Notes: a model not told the origin generated them from the letters alone. DNA of 64,000 nt from Paludibacteraceae bacterium (GCA_017456885.1 JAFTIM010000016.1:1-64000); one strand, 5' to 3'; positions 8,062 through 17,652 are shown, counted from the first letter of the stretch. Made by a program: numbers and translations.

Positions 8062-9717
8062 ATGTTGAAAAGTCTTGAAATTCAGAATTATGCGTTGATT
8101 GAACATTTGAGTATTGATTTCGATTCGGGATTGTCGATACTTACCGGAGAAACAGGTGCCGGAAAATCAATTATCATGGGGGCTCTCTCGTTGATTTTAG
8201 GTCAACGTGCAGATACGAAAGCAATTCAAGATGGGAAAGCAAAATGTGTGGTTGAGGCCGTTTTTGATGTCAAGGACTATGGGTTGGAGGAACTTTTCCA
8301 ACACAACGACGTGGATTATGATTCGGAGCTGATAGTTCGACGAGAAGTGCTTGACTCTGGTAAGTCGAGAGCATTCCTAAATGATACGCCGGTAAGTTTG
8401 CAGTTTCTGAAAGAAGTAACTTCAAAATTGATAGACGTCCATTCGCAACACGCCAATTTGTTGCTTTCCAACGACGATTTTCAACTTGATGTGTTGGATT
8501 CGGTGGCTCAAACAAAAGAATTGAAAACCGAATATCGGAAAATGTTTGAAACATATCGTTCGGTGCTTAAACAGTTGAAAGAAATACGTGATACGGCATT
8601 GAGAGAACAAGAAGAACGCGAGTATATACAATTTCAGTATGCGCAACTATCCGAAATGAAGCTGGTGCAAGGTGAACAAGAAGAACTTGAACGTGAGTTG
8701 GATATGTTGAATCATTCGGAGGAGATAAAACGAGCGCTGTCGTTTGTGGTCGATGTTTTGGACAACGAACAACAAGGTGTTCTCTCTTCGTTGAAAGATG
8801 TGATTTCCAATCTGCGGAAAATTATCTCGTATTTACCTGTTGCCGATGCTTTACAAGAGCGTGTTGATAGTTGTAAAATAGAGTTGCAGGATATAGAAAA
8901 CGAAGTGATGCATACGTTGAATGCAACCGATTTTGACCCGAATAAGAAAAATGAGATAGAAGAACGTTTGAATCTGATTTATTCGCTACAACAGAAACAC
9001 CGAGTTTCTTCTGTCGGGGAGTTGCTGAGTTTGCAACAATCGTTTGAAATGCGTTTGCAAGCCATAGATTCTTACGATGAGCAGATAAATGCTTTGGAAA
9101 ATCGCTTGTCCGATGTAAAAAATCAATTGGATTTATCGGCATCAGCCTTAACCGATAAGCGTAGAAGTGTTTGTGAGGAGATAGAGCGGAATATGGAATG
9201 TAAACTGCAACTGCTGGGAATGCCGAATGCTCGTTTTGTGGTTGATTTCACCTCTAAAGAAGAGTTTTCTGCGACTGGGAAAGATGATGTTGCATTCCTT
9301 TTTTCGGCGAATAAAAACGCTGTTCCAAAGAATTTGACAAACATAGCTTCGGGAGGTGAAATGTCGCGTGTGATGTTGAGTTTGAAGTCGTTGATAGCGA
9401 CAAAATCGTTGCTTCCAACCATAATTTTTGATGAGATAGATACGGGAGTTTCGGGTGAAATTGCTCATCGGATGGGTGAAATTATGCGTTCAATGTCGAA
9501 AACGATGCAGGTAATTACCATAACTCATTTGCCTCAAATAGCAGCCAAGGGAGATGCTCATTACAAGGTGTATAAAGCGGATACGGATTTGGCTACATAT
9601 ACGCATATAGTTCGTTTAAAAGACGCTGAACGACCGCAGGAAATTGCCGAATTGTTAAGTGGGAAAAATCCTTCGCAGGCAGCTCTTGATAACGCAAAAG
9701 AATTATTGTCTTTATAA
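8062..9717 (+). CDS. recN: DNA repair protein RecN
   Basis: A 551-residue SMC-like ATPase acting in double-strand break repair. Visible parts: Walker A GETGAGKS (residues about 30-37), the conserved DVHSQHANLLL segment, a central coiled coil (about 160-360), the ABC signature IASGGEMSRVMLSLK and Walker B TIIFDEIDTGVSG, followed by THLPQIAAKGD. The length matches the family. It lies 5 bases after the DUF4835 gene and 9 bases before the next gene, so it is part of the same operon. Confidence 0.95.
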   Translation: MLKSLEIQNYALIEHLSIDFDSGLSILTGETGAGKSIIMGALSLILGQRADTKAIQDGKAKCVVEAVFDVKDYGLEELFQHNDVDYDSELIVRREVLDSGKSRAFLNDTPVSLQFLKEVTSKLIDVHSQHANLLLSNDDFQLDVLDSVAQTKELKTEYRKMFETYRSVLKQLKEIRDTALREQEEREYIQFQYAQLSEMKLVQGEQEELERELDMLNHSEEIKRALSFVVDVLDNEQQGVLSSLKDVISNLRKIISYLPVADALQERVDSCKIELQDIENEVMHTLNATDFDPNKKNEIEERLNLIYSLQQKHRVSSVGELLSLQQSFEMRLQAIDSYDEQINALENRLSDVKNQLDLSASALTDKRRSVCEEIERNMECKLQLLGMPNARFVVDFTSKEEFSATGKDDVAFLFSANKNAVPKNLTNIASGGEMSRVMLSLKSLIATKSLLPTIIFDEIDTGVSGEIAHRMGEIMRSMSKTMQVITITHLPQIAAKGDAHYKVYKADTDLATYTHIVRLKDAERPQEIAELLSGKNPSQAALDNAKELLSL

Positions 9718-9726
9718 AGAAGCAGA

Positions 9727-10074
9727 ATGACGGTTGCACAACAACGTATAGAACAACTTGATAAAAAGACCAAACAACGTTTGATTGCGCTGTTTGGTAC
9801 GTTGGAGATTTTCTATGAGGTTTTTTACTTGATGATGCAAAATGAGCATCAATTAGATGTATATCGTCCTGAGGGTTGGAGTGCAAAACTGTCTTCGGTG
9901 CAGTATTATAGACGTTTGGCTACGGAGCGACTTCAGAAAGAGTGTGCCATCGATACTGATTTGCTGGAGGATATTTATAGCGATTATTTCGAGGATTTTG
10001 CGAATTATCGCGAACGAGCTCCGAAAATTTCCAATGAGGAATTTTTAACCGTTTTGAAAAAACTTATTGTTTGA
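9727..10074 (+). CDS. Conserved hypothetical protein, 115 aa
   Basis: A small soluble, mostly helical, acidic protein that I do not recognise. It has no signal peptide and no membrane segment. It has a LIALFGTLEIFYEVFYLMM hydrophobic stretch and the C-terminal motif APKISNEEFLTVLKKLIV. It sits between recN and rsmG; its TGA stop overlaps the rsmG ATG (TGATG), which indicates translational coupling and supports it as a real gene. Confidence 0.7.
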   Translation: MTVAQQRIEQLDKKTKQRLIALFGTLEIFYEVFYLMMQNEHQLDVYRPEGWSAKLSSVQYYRRLATERLQKECAIDTDLLEDIYSDYFEDFANYRERAPKISNEEFLTVLKKLIV

Positions 10075-10694
10075 TGGATGTTATCTTGAAATATTTTCCC
10101 ACATTGACCGATGTCCAAAAAAGACAATTTGCAGCATTGTTCGATTTGTACAGCGATTGGAATGCAAAAATTAACGTGATTTCACGAAAAGACATTGAGC
10201 ATTTATACGAACATCATGTTTTACATTCGCTTGGCATTGCCAAAATTATCAAATTCAGACCGCAAACTACTGTTGTTGATGTCGGAACCGGAGGTGGGTT
10301 CCCTGCCATTCCTTTGGCTATATTATTTCCCGAGGCAAGGTTTCATTTGGTCGATTCCATCGGGAAAAAAATAAAAGTTGCGTTGGAAGTAGCGTCGTCT
10401 ATCGGCTTGACAAATTGTACGTTTGCTCATTCGCGTATCGAGGATGTTAAAGAGCAATTCGACTTTGTGGTCAGTCGTGCGGTGATGCCATTGCCCGATT
10501 TGGTGCGTTTGTGCCGTAAAAACATCAAAAAAACACAACAAAATGCGTTACCCAACGGCATCATTTGTTTGAAAGGCGGTTCGCTCGACGACGAACTGAA
10601 GCCGTTTAAAAACAGACTTGAAGCATTTGATTTGAGTGATTTCTTCGACGAAGCGTTTTTTAAGACAAAAAAAGTAATTTATTTGCCATTTTGA
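10074..10694 (+). CDS. rsmG: 16S rRNA (guanine-N7) methyltransferase RsmG
   Basis: A 206-residue SAM-dependent methyltransferase of the GidB family that modifies G527 of 16S rRNA. The SAM-binding loop is VVDVGTGGGFPAIPLAI, preceded by the family signature NVISRKDIEHLYEHHVLHSL and followed by VDSIGKKIKV and VSRAVMPLPDL. The ATG at 10074 overlaps the upstream stop, which makes it preferable to the TTG one codon earlier. Length is normal. Confidence 0.95.
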   Translation: MDVILKYFPTLTDVQKRQFAALFDLYSDWNAKINVISRKDIEHLYEHHVLHSLGIAKIIKFRPQTTVVDVGTGGGFPAIPLAILFPEARFHLVDSIGKKIKVALEVASSIGLTNCTFAHSRIEDVKEQFDFVVSRAVMPLPDLVRLCRKNIKKTQQNALPNGIICLKGGSLDDELKPFKNRLEAFDLSDFFDEAFFKTKKVIYLPF

Positions 10695-10696
10695 TT

Positions 10697-11334
10697 ATGA
10701 GAGTTGAAGTGTTTGAATGTAATCCGTTTTGCGAAAATACCTATGTGTTGTACGACGACAGCTCGAAAGAGGCGGCTATTGTCGATTGCGGTTGCTATAC
10801 ACAAGACGAAAAAATGCGGTTGGTAACTTTTATCGAACAAAACTCGTTGAATGTAAAATACTTACTGAATACACATTTGCATTTAGACCACGTATTTGGA
10901 AATGTTTTTTGTACTGAAAAATATGGAATTTTGCCATTAGCACATCAGGCAGATGAGGTTTTGATTAAAAATTTTGAACAGCAATTGGCATTGTTTGGGT
11001 TGCCGGCTCCTGACGGTGTACAAAATTTGGGAGGTTATTTGACCGAAAACGATGTTCTTGTAATTGGTGGTGAAACCGTCCGAATTTTGCATGTGCCGGG
11101 ACATTCTCAAGGTAGTTTGTGTTTCTATTTGCCTGCGTCGAAGATGATTTTTGTGGGTGATGTGCTTTCAAACAAAGTATAGGTCGTACCGATTTGCAGG
11201 GCGGAAATTATGCACAACTGATAGATGGTATAACAAACAAACTGCTTGTGTTGCCCGACGAAACAGTCGTTTATTCGGGACATGGAGAGACAACACAAAT
11301 AGGTTATGAAAAACAATATAATCCGTATCTTTAA
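10697..11334 (+). pseudogene. Metallo-beta-lactamase-fold hydrolase with a single frameshift
   Basis: The open frame from 10697 stops at a TAG at 11180-11182 after GDVLSNKV. Inserting one T in the CTTT run near 11164-11168 restores the family sequence GDVLFKQSIGRTDLQGGNY and continues in the new frame through VVYSGHGETTQIGYE to a TAA at 11332-11334, giving a normal protein of about 212 residues. The metal motif THLHLDH and the later His in HVPGHSQGS are intact. Such glyoxalase-II-like enzymes hydrolyse thioesters or similar substrates. The gap may be a real disabling mutation, a phase-variable site or a sequencing error. Confidence 0.85.
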
Positions 11335-11352
11335 TTTTTAAATACAACAATT

Positions 11353-11952
11353 ATGAAAAAATTATACTTATTACTTCTTGTTTTTCCATTTGCTTTGAAT
11401 GCGGAAAACATCAAACTTCCAACTCCGGTCAAAAACGGAGGAAAACCGTTGATGGAAGCATTGAATGCTCGTCAATCGACACGAGTTTTTTCAGAAAAAG
11501 AGTTGTCGGCAAACACGCTGTCGAACCTGCTTTGGGCTGCATTTGGTTATAATCGCACTGATAAGAGAACGGCGCCTTCTGCTATGAACAAACAGAGCAT
11601 TGATATTTATGTAGCAACGAAAAACGGAATTTATCTGTACGATGCAAAACAAAATGAGTTACAAATGAAGGTAAAAGGCGATTACCGCAAACAAACAGGT
11701 ATGCAACCTTTCGTAGGGAGTGCATTTATGGAAATTGTTTATGTGGCAAAGAATGTTTCGGACAACAACGAAATGCTTTATGCCGATTGTGGCTTTATAG
11801 CACAGAATGTTTATCTGTATTGTGCTTCTGAAAATTTAGGAACTGTGGTCAGAGGTTCCGTCCCGAAAGAGAAATTGGCAAAAATATTGGGATTGTCGGA
11901 TAAAAACCGAATCCTTTTGTGTCAAACGGTTGGATATAAGAAAATTAAATAA
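11353..11952 (+). CDS. Exported nitroreductase-fold (SagB-like) protein
   Basis: A 199-residue protein with a short signal peptide (MKKLYLLLLVFPFALNAE). The nitroreductase features are RQSTRVFSEKELS near the start (FMN contact), LLWAAFGYNR, TAPSAMNKQSIDIYV and a C-terminal GFIAQNVYLYCASENLGTVVRG. This is the SagB/ThcOx-type single-domain flavoprotein; its substrate is unknown. Export is unusual for a cytoplasmic flavin enzyme but common for this Bacteroidetes group as far as I recall. It is followed 16 bases later by the DUF1015 gene. Confidence 0.85.
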   Translation: MKKLYLLLLVFPFALNAENIKLPTPVKNGGKPLMEALNARQSTRVFSEKELSANTLSNLLWAAFGYNRTDKRTAPSAMNKQSIDIYVATKNGIYLYDAKQNELQMKVKGDYRKQTGMQPFVGSAFMEIVYVAKNVSDNNEMLYADCGFIAQNVYLYCASENLGTVVRGSVPKEKLAKILGLSDKNRILLCQTVGYKKIK

Positions 11953-11968
11953 TAAATTAAGATAAGTT

Positions 11969-13213
11969 ATGGCAATTATTAAACCATTTAAAGGCATTCG
12001 TCCTCCGAAAAATTTGGTGGAGCAGGTAGCTTCGCGTCCTTATGATGTACTTAATTCGGAGGAAGCAAGAAATGAAGCGGCTGGCAACGAAAAATCGTTG
12101 TATCATATTATTAAGCCGGAAATAGATTTCCCTGCAGGTACCGACGAACACGACGAAAGAGTGTATGCAAAAGCGGTGGAAAATTTCCGAAAATTTCGAG
12201 AAAAGGGCTGGTTGGTGCAGGACGAAACCGAAAACTATTACGTTTATGCCCAAACAATGAATGGGCGTACGCAGTATGGACTTTGTGTCGGGGCATACGT
12301 CGATGATTATATGACGGGAAAAATTAAAAAACACGAACTTACCCGTCGCGATAAAGAGGAGGACAGAATGAAGCATGTGCGCATCAATAATGCAAACATC
12401 GAACCCGTCTTTTTTGCCTATCCTCACAACGATGAAATTGACGCTATTGTAGCCGAGGTGGTTAAAGGTGAACCTGAATACGATTTTGTGGCTCCCGATG
12501 GATTCGGACATCATTTTTGGGTGATAGACGACAAAACTACAATAGCCCGAATTACAGAAATTTTTGCGCAAATGCCCTCTATGTATATTGCCGACGGGCA
12601 TCATCGTAGTGCAGCTGCAGCTTTGGTTGGCAATGAAAAACGCTTGCAGAATGCTGCTCACAGAGGTGATGAGGAGTACAATTATTTTTTGGCGGTTTGT
12701 TTCCCCGACAATCAGTTGAATATCATTGATTATAATCGTGTGGTGAAAGACCTTAACGGATTGTCCGACGAAGAGTTTTTAACGAAATTGTCGGAAAATT
12801 TTGAAATAGAGCGAAAGGGTAGTGAGATTTACAAACCGACAAAATTGCACAATTTCTCGCTTTATTTGTCGGGAGTTTGGTATTCGCTTACGGCAAAAGC
12901 AGGAACTTATAATGACGACGACCCTATCGGGGTGTTAGATGTAACCATCTCGTCGAATCTGATTTTAGATGAAATTCTTGGAATCAAGGATTTACGTAGT
13001 GATAAACGCATTGATTTTGTAGGAGGAATACGTGGACTCGGTGAGTTGAAACGCCGTGTGGATAGTGGCGAAATGCGTGTTGCATTGGCACTTTATCCGG
13101 TTTCGATGAAGCAACTTATCGACATTGCCGATAGCGGAAATATTATGCCGCCAAAAACTACTTGGTTCGAACCTAAATTGCGTTCGGGATTGATTATTCA
13201 TAGTTTGGATTGA
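11969..13213 (+). CDS. DUF1015 domain protein (SerK-like kinase family)
   Basis: A 414-residue protein matching DUF1015 along its whole length: MAIIKPFKGIRPPKNLVEQVASRPYDVL at the start, YADGHHR-type segment (MYIADGHHRSAAAAL) in the middle and IPVSMKQL-like LYPVSMKQLIDIADSGNIMPPKTTWFEPKLRSG at the end. One archaeal relative is an ADP-dependent serine kinase (SerK); in Bacteroidetes this gene often follows serA, which is not the case here. Substrate and role here are therefore unproven. The stop overlaps the start region of the flavin reductase gene. Confidence 0.85.
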   Translation: MAIIKPFKGIRPPKNLVEQVASRPYDVLNSEEARNEAAGNEKSLYHIIKPEIDFPAGTDEHDERVYAKAVENFRKFREKGWLVQDETENYYVYAQTMNGRTQYGLCVGAYVDDYMTGKIKKHELTRRDKEEDRMKHVRINNANIEPVFFAYPHNDEIDAIVAEVVKGEPEYDFVAPDGFGHHFWVIDDKTTIARITEIFAQMPSMYIADGHHRSAAAALVGNEKRLQNAAHRGDEEYNYFLAVCFPDNQLNIIDYNRVVKDLNGLSDEEFLTKLSENFEIERKGSEIYKPTKLHNFSLYLSGVWYSLTAKAGTYNDDDPIGVLDVTISSNLILDEILGIKDLRSDKRIDFVGGIRGLGELKRRVDSGEMRVALALYPVSMKQLIDIADSGNIMPPKTTWFEPKLRSGLIIHSLD

Positions 13214-13215
13214 TT

Positions 13216-13791
13216 ATGGGAAAAGAACGAATAGCGTGGGCTCCGGGTACGATGATTTATCCGTTGCCTGCTGTTTTGGTATCGTGTGGTGCCGACAAAA
13301 AAGAGTATAATGCTTTGACTGTGAGTTGGGTTGGAACAATTTGTTCTTCGCCGGTAATGTGTTCTATATCGGTTCGTCCGGAGCGACATTCGTATGAAAT
13401 TATAAAACGTACGGGAGAATTTGTCTTAAATCTGACTACTGAAGAAATGGCTTTTGCAACGGATTGGTGTGGAGTCAAAAGCGGACGCGATTTCAATAAG
13501 TTTAAGGAAATGAATTTGACCATTGGTCAGGCCGAAAAGGTGAAAGCTCCCATTATTCTTGAATCGCCGATTAACATTGAATGCAAGGTGAAACAAATAA
13601 TCCCGTTGGGTAGTCATGATATGTTCATTGCCGAAGTTGTGAATGTGTTGGTCGATTCGCAATATCTGGATAAGGAGACAAACGAATTTCGTCTATCGGA
13701 TGCAAAACTATTGGCGTATTCACACGGACATTATTATAAAATGGGCGAAGAAATCGGACGATTTGGTTGGAGTGTTCGTAAAAACAAGTAA
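13216..13791 (+). CDS. Flavin reductase-like FMN-binding protein
   Basis: A 191-residue split-barrel FMN-binding protein of the flavin reductase domain family (PVLVSCG, NALTVSWVGTICSSPVM, SVRPERHSYEIIKRTGEFVLNL). Such proteins reduce flavins with NAD(P)H or bind FMN for other redox roles. The ATG at 13216 (MGKERIAW) is chosen over a TTG two codons upstream. It starts 2 bases after the DUF1015 stop and belongs to the same operon. Confidence 0.9.
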   Translation: MGKERIAWAPGTMIYPLPAVLVSCGADKKEYNALTVSWVGTICSSPVMCSISVRPERHSYEIIKRTGEFVLNLTTEEMAFATDWCGVKSGRDFNKFKEMNLTIGQAEKVKAPIILESPINIECKVKQIIPLGSHDMFIAEVVNVLVDSQYLDKETNEFRLSDAKLLAYSHGHYYKMGEEIGRFGWSVRKNK

Positions 13792-13794
13792 ATA

Positions 13795-15186
13795 GTGAGA
13801 GGGTGGTTGTTGATATTGTGTGCCGTGCTTTTCTCTTCGGCATTTGCACAAGGGTTGCCTTTTCAGCAGTCAGGATTTGAGTCCGCTTCGGTTGGTTATG
13901 CGGTTTGCGATATGGTTACCGGCAAAATTGTCTGTGAACGCAATGCCTCTATCGCATTAACGCCTGCATCTATTACAAAAATCATAACTACCGCAACTGC
14001 TTTGGAGTTGTTGGGTGAAGATTTTCGTTTCGAAACAAAACTTGAATACGATGGAGAAATTACTCCTCAAGGTGTATTGAATGGCAATCTTTACATCAAA
14101 GGCGGTGGCGATCCGTCGCTCGGTTCATATCGTATAGGAGATCCTAATTTTCTAAATACTTGGGTTGAAATTATACGAAAGAAGGGCATAAAACGCATTG
14201 CGGGAAGTGTTGTGGCAGATGCTTCGTTGTTCGATACGGAGGGATTTTCGCCCAAATGGATATGGGAGGATATAGGAAATTATTACGCAGCCGGTGTTTA
14301 TGCTCTTTCCGCATTTGACAACACATGTCGTGTAACGTTGTCGTCGGGTGGGGAAGGTACAACTCCGCAAATATTGAGCATAGAACCTCAAATAGAAGGA
14401 TTTTGCTTGGAAAATCATCTTATTTCAAAAAATATTCGTTCGGATAGTGCCTATTTCTATGGAGCTCCGTTAAGCAATAAGCGATATTTGTATGGAGCCG
14501 TTCCTACGAATAAAAAATCCTTTATTATTAAAGGCGATATCCCGAATCCACCGCTGTTTGTGGCAATAGAATTGTCAAAAAAGTTGGCTTTGAGCGGAAT
14601 TGTTGTTGACGAGAAGCCGTATGTTGTTTTCAAAACGACCGCCAATCAGCGTAAATTGTTATATACCAACTATTCGCGGAAACTTGCGGAGATTGTAAAA
14701 GAGATAAATCATCGTAGCAACAATTTTTATGCTGAACACGTATTAAAGTATTTGGCATTGCAAAAAGAAGCGGTGGCAACACTGAATACGGCGATATATC
14801 TTGAAAAAAAATATTGGGAAAACAAAGGCATTTCTACTGACGGATTGTTTCTGTTTGATGGGTCGGGATTGTCGCCAAGCAATGCTATTTCGCCGATGTT
14901 TTTTGTGAAATTGTTGTCGAAAATGACACAAAGTGCCGAATTTGATACTTTTTATAATTCGCTTCCTGTTGCAGGCGAATCGGGAACGGTCTCGTCGTTT
15001 CTTTTAGGTTCGTCGTTGGCAGGTAAGGTTCGTGTAAAAAGCGGAAGTTTCGGTCAGGTGCAGTGTTATGCGGGTTATATATCCAAGCGGTATGCCTTTG
15101 CCGTTATGGTGAATAATTTTAGTTGTTCGCGTAAAGTGGTTAAGCGAGAAATCGAGTATCTTTTAGAGCATTCTGTTTTGCGATGA
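13795..15186 (+). CDS. dacB: D-alanyl-D-alanine carboxypeptidase/endopeptidase (PBP4 type)
   Basis: A 463-residue class C low-molecular-weight penicillin-binding protein, exported by a signal peptide ending SSAFAQ. The three active-site motifs are present: SITK (Ser-x-x-Lys) near residue 62, SNN in HRSNNFYAEHVLK, and KSG in VRVKSGSFGQ, corresponding to KTG. It trims or cleaves peptidoglycan cross-links in the periplasm. The best start is a GTG at 13795; there is no ATG near. The stop overlaps the ATG of birA. Confidence 0.93.
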   Translation: MRGWLLILCAVLFSSAFAQGLPFQQSGFESASVGYAVCDMVTGKIVCERNASIALTPASITKIITTATALELLGEDFRFETKLEYDGEITPQGVLNGNLYIKGGGDPSLGSYRIGDPNFLNTWVEIIRKKGIKRIAGSVVADASLFDTEGFSPKWIWEDIGNYYAAGVYALSAFDNTCRVTLSSGGEGTTPQILSIEPQIEGFCLENHLISKNIRSDSAYFYGAPLSNKRYLYGAVPTNKKSFIIKGDIPNPPLFVAIELSKKLALSGIVVDEKPYVVFKTTANQRKLLYTNYSRKLAEIVKEINHRSNNFYAEHVLKYLALQKEAVATLNTAIYLEKKYWENKGISTDGLFLFDGSGLSPSNAISPMFFVKLLSKMTQSAEFDTFYNSLPVAGESGTVSSFLLGSSLAGKVRVKSGSFGQVQCYAGYISKRYAFAVMVNNFSCSRKVVKREIEYLLEHSVLR

Positions 15187-15929
15187 AACCGACACTTTTG
15201 CTTTATGATGAGGTAATATCCACCAATCTTGTTTTGGCTCAAAAAATAGCCGATGAGGCTGCATGTGACGAGTGGTCGGTTGCTTGTGCCGAATATCAGA
15301 CAAGGGGTAGAGGGCAGGCTTCGAATTGCTGGGAGTCGGAACGTGCGAAAAATTTACTTTTCAGCATTCTTTTAAAACCTGAAAATGTTCTTGCTTCGGA
15401 GCAATTCATTATTTCACAGATAGTAGCGTTGAGTCTGAAAGATGTGCTTGAGTCGTTTTTACAACGAAAAGTATGTATAAAATGGCCTAATGACATTTAT
15501 GTTGACGACAAAAAAATAGCAGGTATTCTCATTGAAAATACATTGCTGGGTAGTCGCATAAACAATTCGATTGTGGGAATCGGACTGAACGTCAATCAAA
15601 CGGTTTTTAAAAGTGATGCCCCGAATCCTGTTTCGATGAAGCAACTTGCAAATAAGGACTTCGATAAGCAGTTGATTTTAGATGCCGTATTGCAACGATT
15701 GACCTTTTATTATGAAAACCTGACTATGCAAAAACGTAAAACGATTGCAACACAATATAAAAAATCGCTTTACCGAAATTCGGGATTTTTCCCTTTTGAA
15801 ACGAACGGAAATGAACGATTTTTTGCAAAAATTCATGATGTGTTGCCTTCCGGTGAATTGGTACTTATACGCGAAAAGGACAATGTGCCGATGACTTTTT
15901 CTTTTAAGGAAGTGCGTTTTTGTATTTAA
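15183..15929 (+). CDS. birA: Biotin--[acetyl-CoA-carboxylase] ligase
   Basis: A 248-residue biotin protein ligase lacking the N-terminal DNA-binding domain of E. coli BirA, so it is an enzyme and not a repressor. Motifs: TRGRGQASNCWES (biotinyl-AMP loop; the canonical GRGRxG), KWPNDIYVDDKKIAGILIE with the catalytic lysine, and VGIGLNVNQ. It attaches biotin to carboxylase carrier domains. The ATG overlaps the dacB stop, and its own stop overlaps the stop of the convergent MTA/SAH nucleosidase gene by 4 bases. Confidence 0.93.
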   Translation: MKPTLLLYDEVISTNLVLAQKIADEAACDEWSVACAEYQTRGRGQASNCWESERAKNLLFSILLKPENVLASEQFIISQIVALSLKDVLESFLQRKVCIKWPNDIYVDDKKIAGILIENTLLGSRINNSIVGIGLNVNQTVFKSDAPNPVSMKQLANKDFDKQLILDAVLQRLTFYYENLTMQKRKTIATQYKKSLYRNSGFFPFETNGNERFFAKIHDVLPSGELVLIREKDNVPMTFSFKEVRFCI

Positions 15930-16687
15930 TGTTGTTGCAGTAAAGAAACGTATTCTTTCATAATGAAAAGGCTGTATTGTGCAGCCAATTTTTCTGAAAA
16001 ATAGAGAGCATTTTCTGCGTCAATGCCGAAATTTTCGTTTGCCGTATCGGATATGGAACGAATAACAACAAACGGCAGATTGAAGTCGAAACATACTTGA
16101 GCAACGGCCGCTCCTTCCATTTCGACACATAAAACCGAAGGCAGGTTTTTGTTGATATTCGCTTTGCGTTGAGCTCCCGATACAAATAGGTCGCCACTTG
16201 CGATGTCGCCTAAATACATCGAAGGAACGTTGATTTGGTGTTCGGCCAATTCTTTGCGAAACTCTTTTGCATTTTTCAGGAAGTTGTGTACTGCGTTTGC
16301 GGCAAGTTCTACCTCATTTTGTAGAGCAACTATAGAGGTTTTTCCTGTAAGAGGAATTTCGTATCGTTTTAGAAGTGGGCGAGCATCCATGTCATGTTGA
16401 AAATAGCGTTGCCCAATCACAATGTCTCCTAATTTTAAATCAGGAACAACAGCTCCTGCAATACCAGTAAAAATAATCTTGTCTACTTTGAAGTCTTGAA
16501 TTAGGATTGTTGCTGTAATGGCAGCTGCAACTTTGCCCCAACGAGAAAAAACAACAACTACTTCTTTACCAAAAAACAGGCCTTCGTAAAAAATACGATT
16601 ACTCGTTTCTGTTATTTTTTTTTGTTCGATATGAGCTATAATGCCTTCTACTTCTTCGTGCATGGCACCCATTATTCCTAATTTCAT
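15926..16687 (-). CDS. mtnN: 5'-methylthioadenosine/S-adenosylhomocysteine nucleosidase
   Basis: A 253-residue nucleosidase of the phosphorylase/MTAN family: MKLGIMGAMHEEVEG at the start, ITFTGIAGAVVPDLKLGDIVIG-type core, and VEMEGAAVAQVC with the nucleobase-binding acidic residues, plus RSISDTANE with the catalytic Asp. It cleaves MTA and SAH to adenine and the thioribose sugar. I choose the ATG at 16687, not the upstream one 11 codons earlier, because MKLGIMG is where the family begins and a -7 box lies 24 nt further up. Confidence 0.93.
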   Translation of the reverse strand: MKLGIMGAMHEEVEGIIAHIEQKKITETSNRIFYEGLFFGKEVVVVFSRWGKVAAAITATILIQDFKVDKIIFTGIAGAVVPDLKLGDIVIGQRYFQHDMDARPLLKRYEIPLTGKTSIVALQNEVELAANAVHNFLKNAKEFRKELAEHQINVPSMYLGDIASGDLFVSGAQRKANINKNLPSVLCVEMEGAAVAQVCFDFNLPFVVIRSISDTANENFGIDAENALYFSEKLAAQYSLFIMKEYVSLLQQH

Positions 16688-16717
16688 ATCTTTTTTCTTT
16701 AATAGATTACTAAAAAA

Positions 16718-16725
16718 CAAATATA
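16718..16725 (-). promoter_or_regulatory. -7 box for the MTA/SAH nucleosidase gene
   Basis: Reads TATATTTG on the minus strand, a perfect -7 element; transcription would start near 16711, 24 nt before the ATG at 16687. Confidence 0.6.
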
Positions 16726-16794
16726 TAAAAACGTGATGAAAAATAACGATTTGTTAATTAAAAATAAGAAAATTTCTTGCAATGAAGGTGAATG

Positions 16795-17652
16795 TTAAGG
16801 AACTCTTTTCCTATACTCCTTCGGAGTTATTCCAGTTTCGCGACGGAAGAAGCGAGAGAAAAGTGTTGCTTCTTTGAAACCAAGTTGAAAAGCAATTTCG
16901 CTGTTGCTCAAGTCGGAGTGTTTCAGTAGAACTTTTGCTTGTAAAATAGTACGTTCATTGAGCCACTGCATTACGGTTTGTCCGCTTTGCTGACGAACAA
17001 CTGCGGAAAGGTGATTTGGAGTAAGCAGTAGTTGCTCGGCGTAAAATTTTACATTACGTTGAGTAGCTCCAAATTCTGCTACAAGGTCAAGAAACCTCTG
17101 CATGATTTGTTCGCTACGCGATAGTTGTTGTGTAGATTGTTTGTCGGATTGTTGCTGAATATGTTTAAGGTCGTTGAACAATGCAGATTGCAGATATTCT
17201 ACTGTTTGCATAGAGAAATTCTCTTTGTGGAGAACTTCCCAAATCAAGTCCATGTAGCGTCCCACTCGTTCAAAATCGTTAGTAGACAATCGCAGTTGTG
17301 TGCTGCGTGGAAAAGAAATAGGCAAGTGTTTGAATGAAAAAGCTTGCACATTGAAATCACCGGATACATCTGTGATTTCGATATATGTGTTTTCCGTAAT
17401 GATAAAAACATCTCCTTTTTGCAGGTTGTAAGGTAAAAGATTGATGCGAAAAGTAGCAGTGCCAGACAGCACACGAGTCAAACGTCCCACTTCTACATAT
17501 TGTGGGGAGTTAACTTTGTCCAACATAGATTGTTTAACCGCAGAGAGCATATTGCGGAAGAAAACAAATTCATTTGAAATAAATGCTTCAGAATTGCTTT
17601 TAACAAATCCATTGAGCATGTCAGGACGGAGTATGTTGCTTTTTGTTTTCAT
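16795..17652 (-). CDS. AraC family transcriptional regulator
   Basis: A 285-residue regulator with an N-terminal cupin-like sensing domain (about 30-160) and a C-terminal AraC/XylS double helix-turn-helix (about 185-283) ending in SEIAFQLGFKEATLFSRFFRRETGITPKEYRKR. It is transcribed away from the HXXEE membrane protein gene at 17811, so a role in regulating that gene is likely by position only. A near-consensus -7 box (CACTTTTG on the minus strand) lies just upstream of the ATG at 17652, and TAATCTTG at 17765-17772 may serve the divergent gene. Confidence 0.9.
   Translation of the reverse strand: MKTKSNILRPDMLNGFVKSNSEAFISNEFVFFRNMLSAVKQSMLDKVNSPQYVEVGRLTRVLSGTATFRINLLPYNLQKGDVFIITENTYIEITDVSGDFNVQAFSFKHLPISFPRSTQLRLSTNDFERVGRYMDLIWEVLHKENFSMQTVEYLQSALFNDLKHIQQQSDKQSTQQLSRSEQIMQRFLDLVAEFGATQRNVKFYAEQLLLTPNHLSAVVRQQSGQTVMQWLNERTILQAKVLLKHSDLSNSEIAFQLGFKEATLFSRFFRRETGITPKEYRKRVP

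Noticed and set aside
10697..11334. Programmed ribosomal frameshifting in the hydrolase gene
   Set aside because: The site CTTTCAAACAAAG lacks a heptameric slip sequence with a following structure, and the family is not known for recoding. Mutation or sequencing error is simpler.
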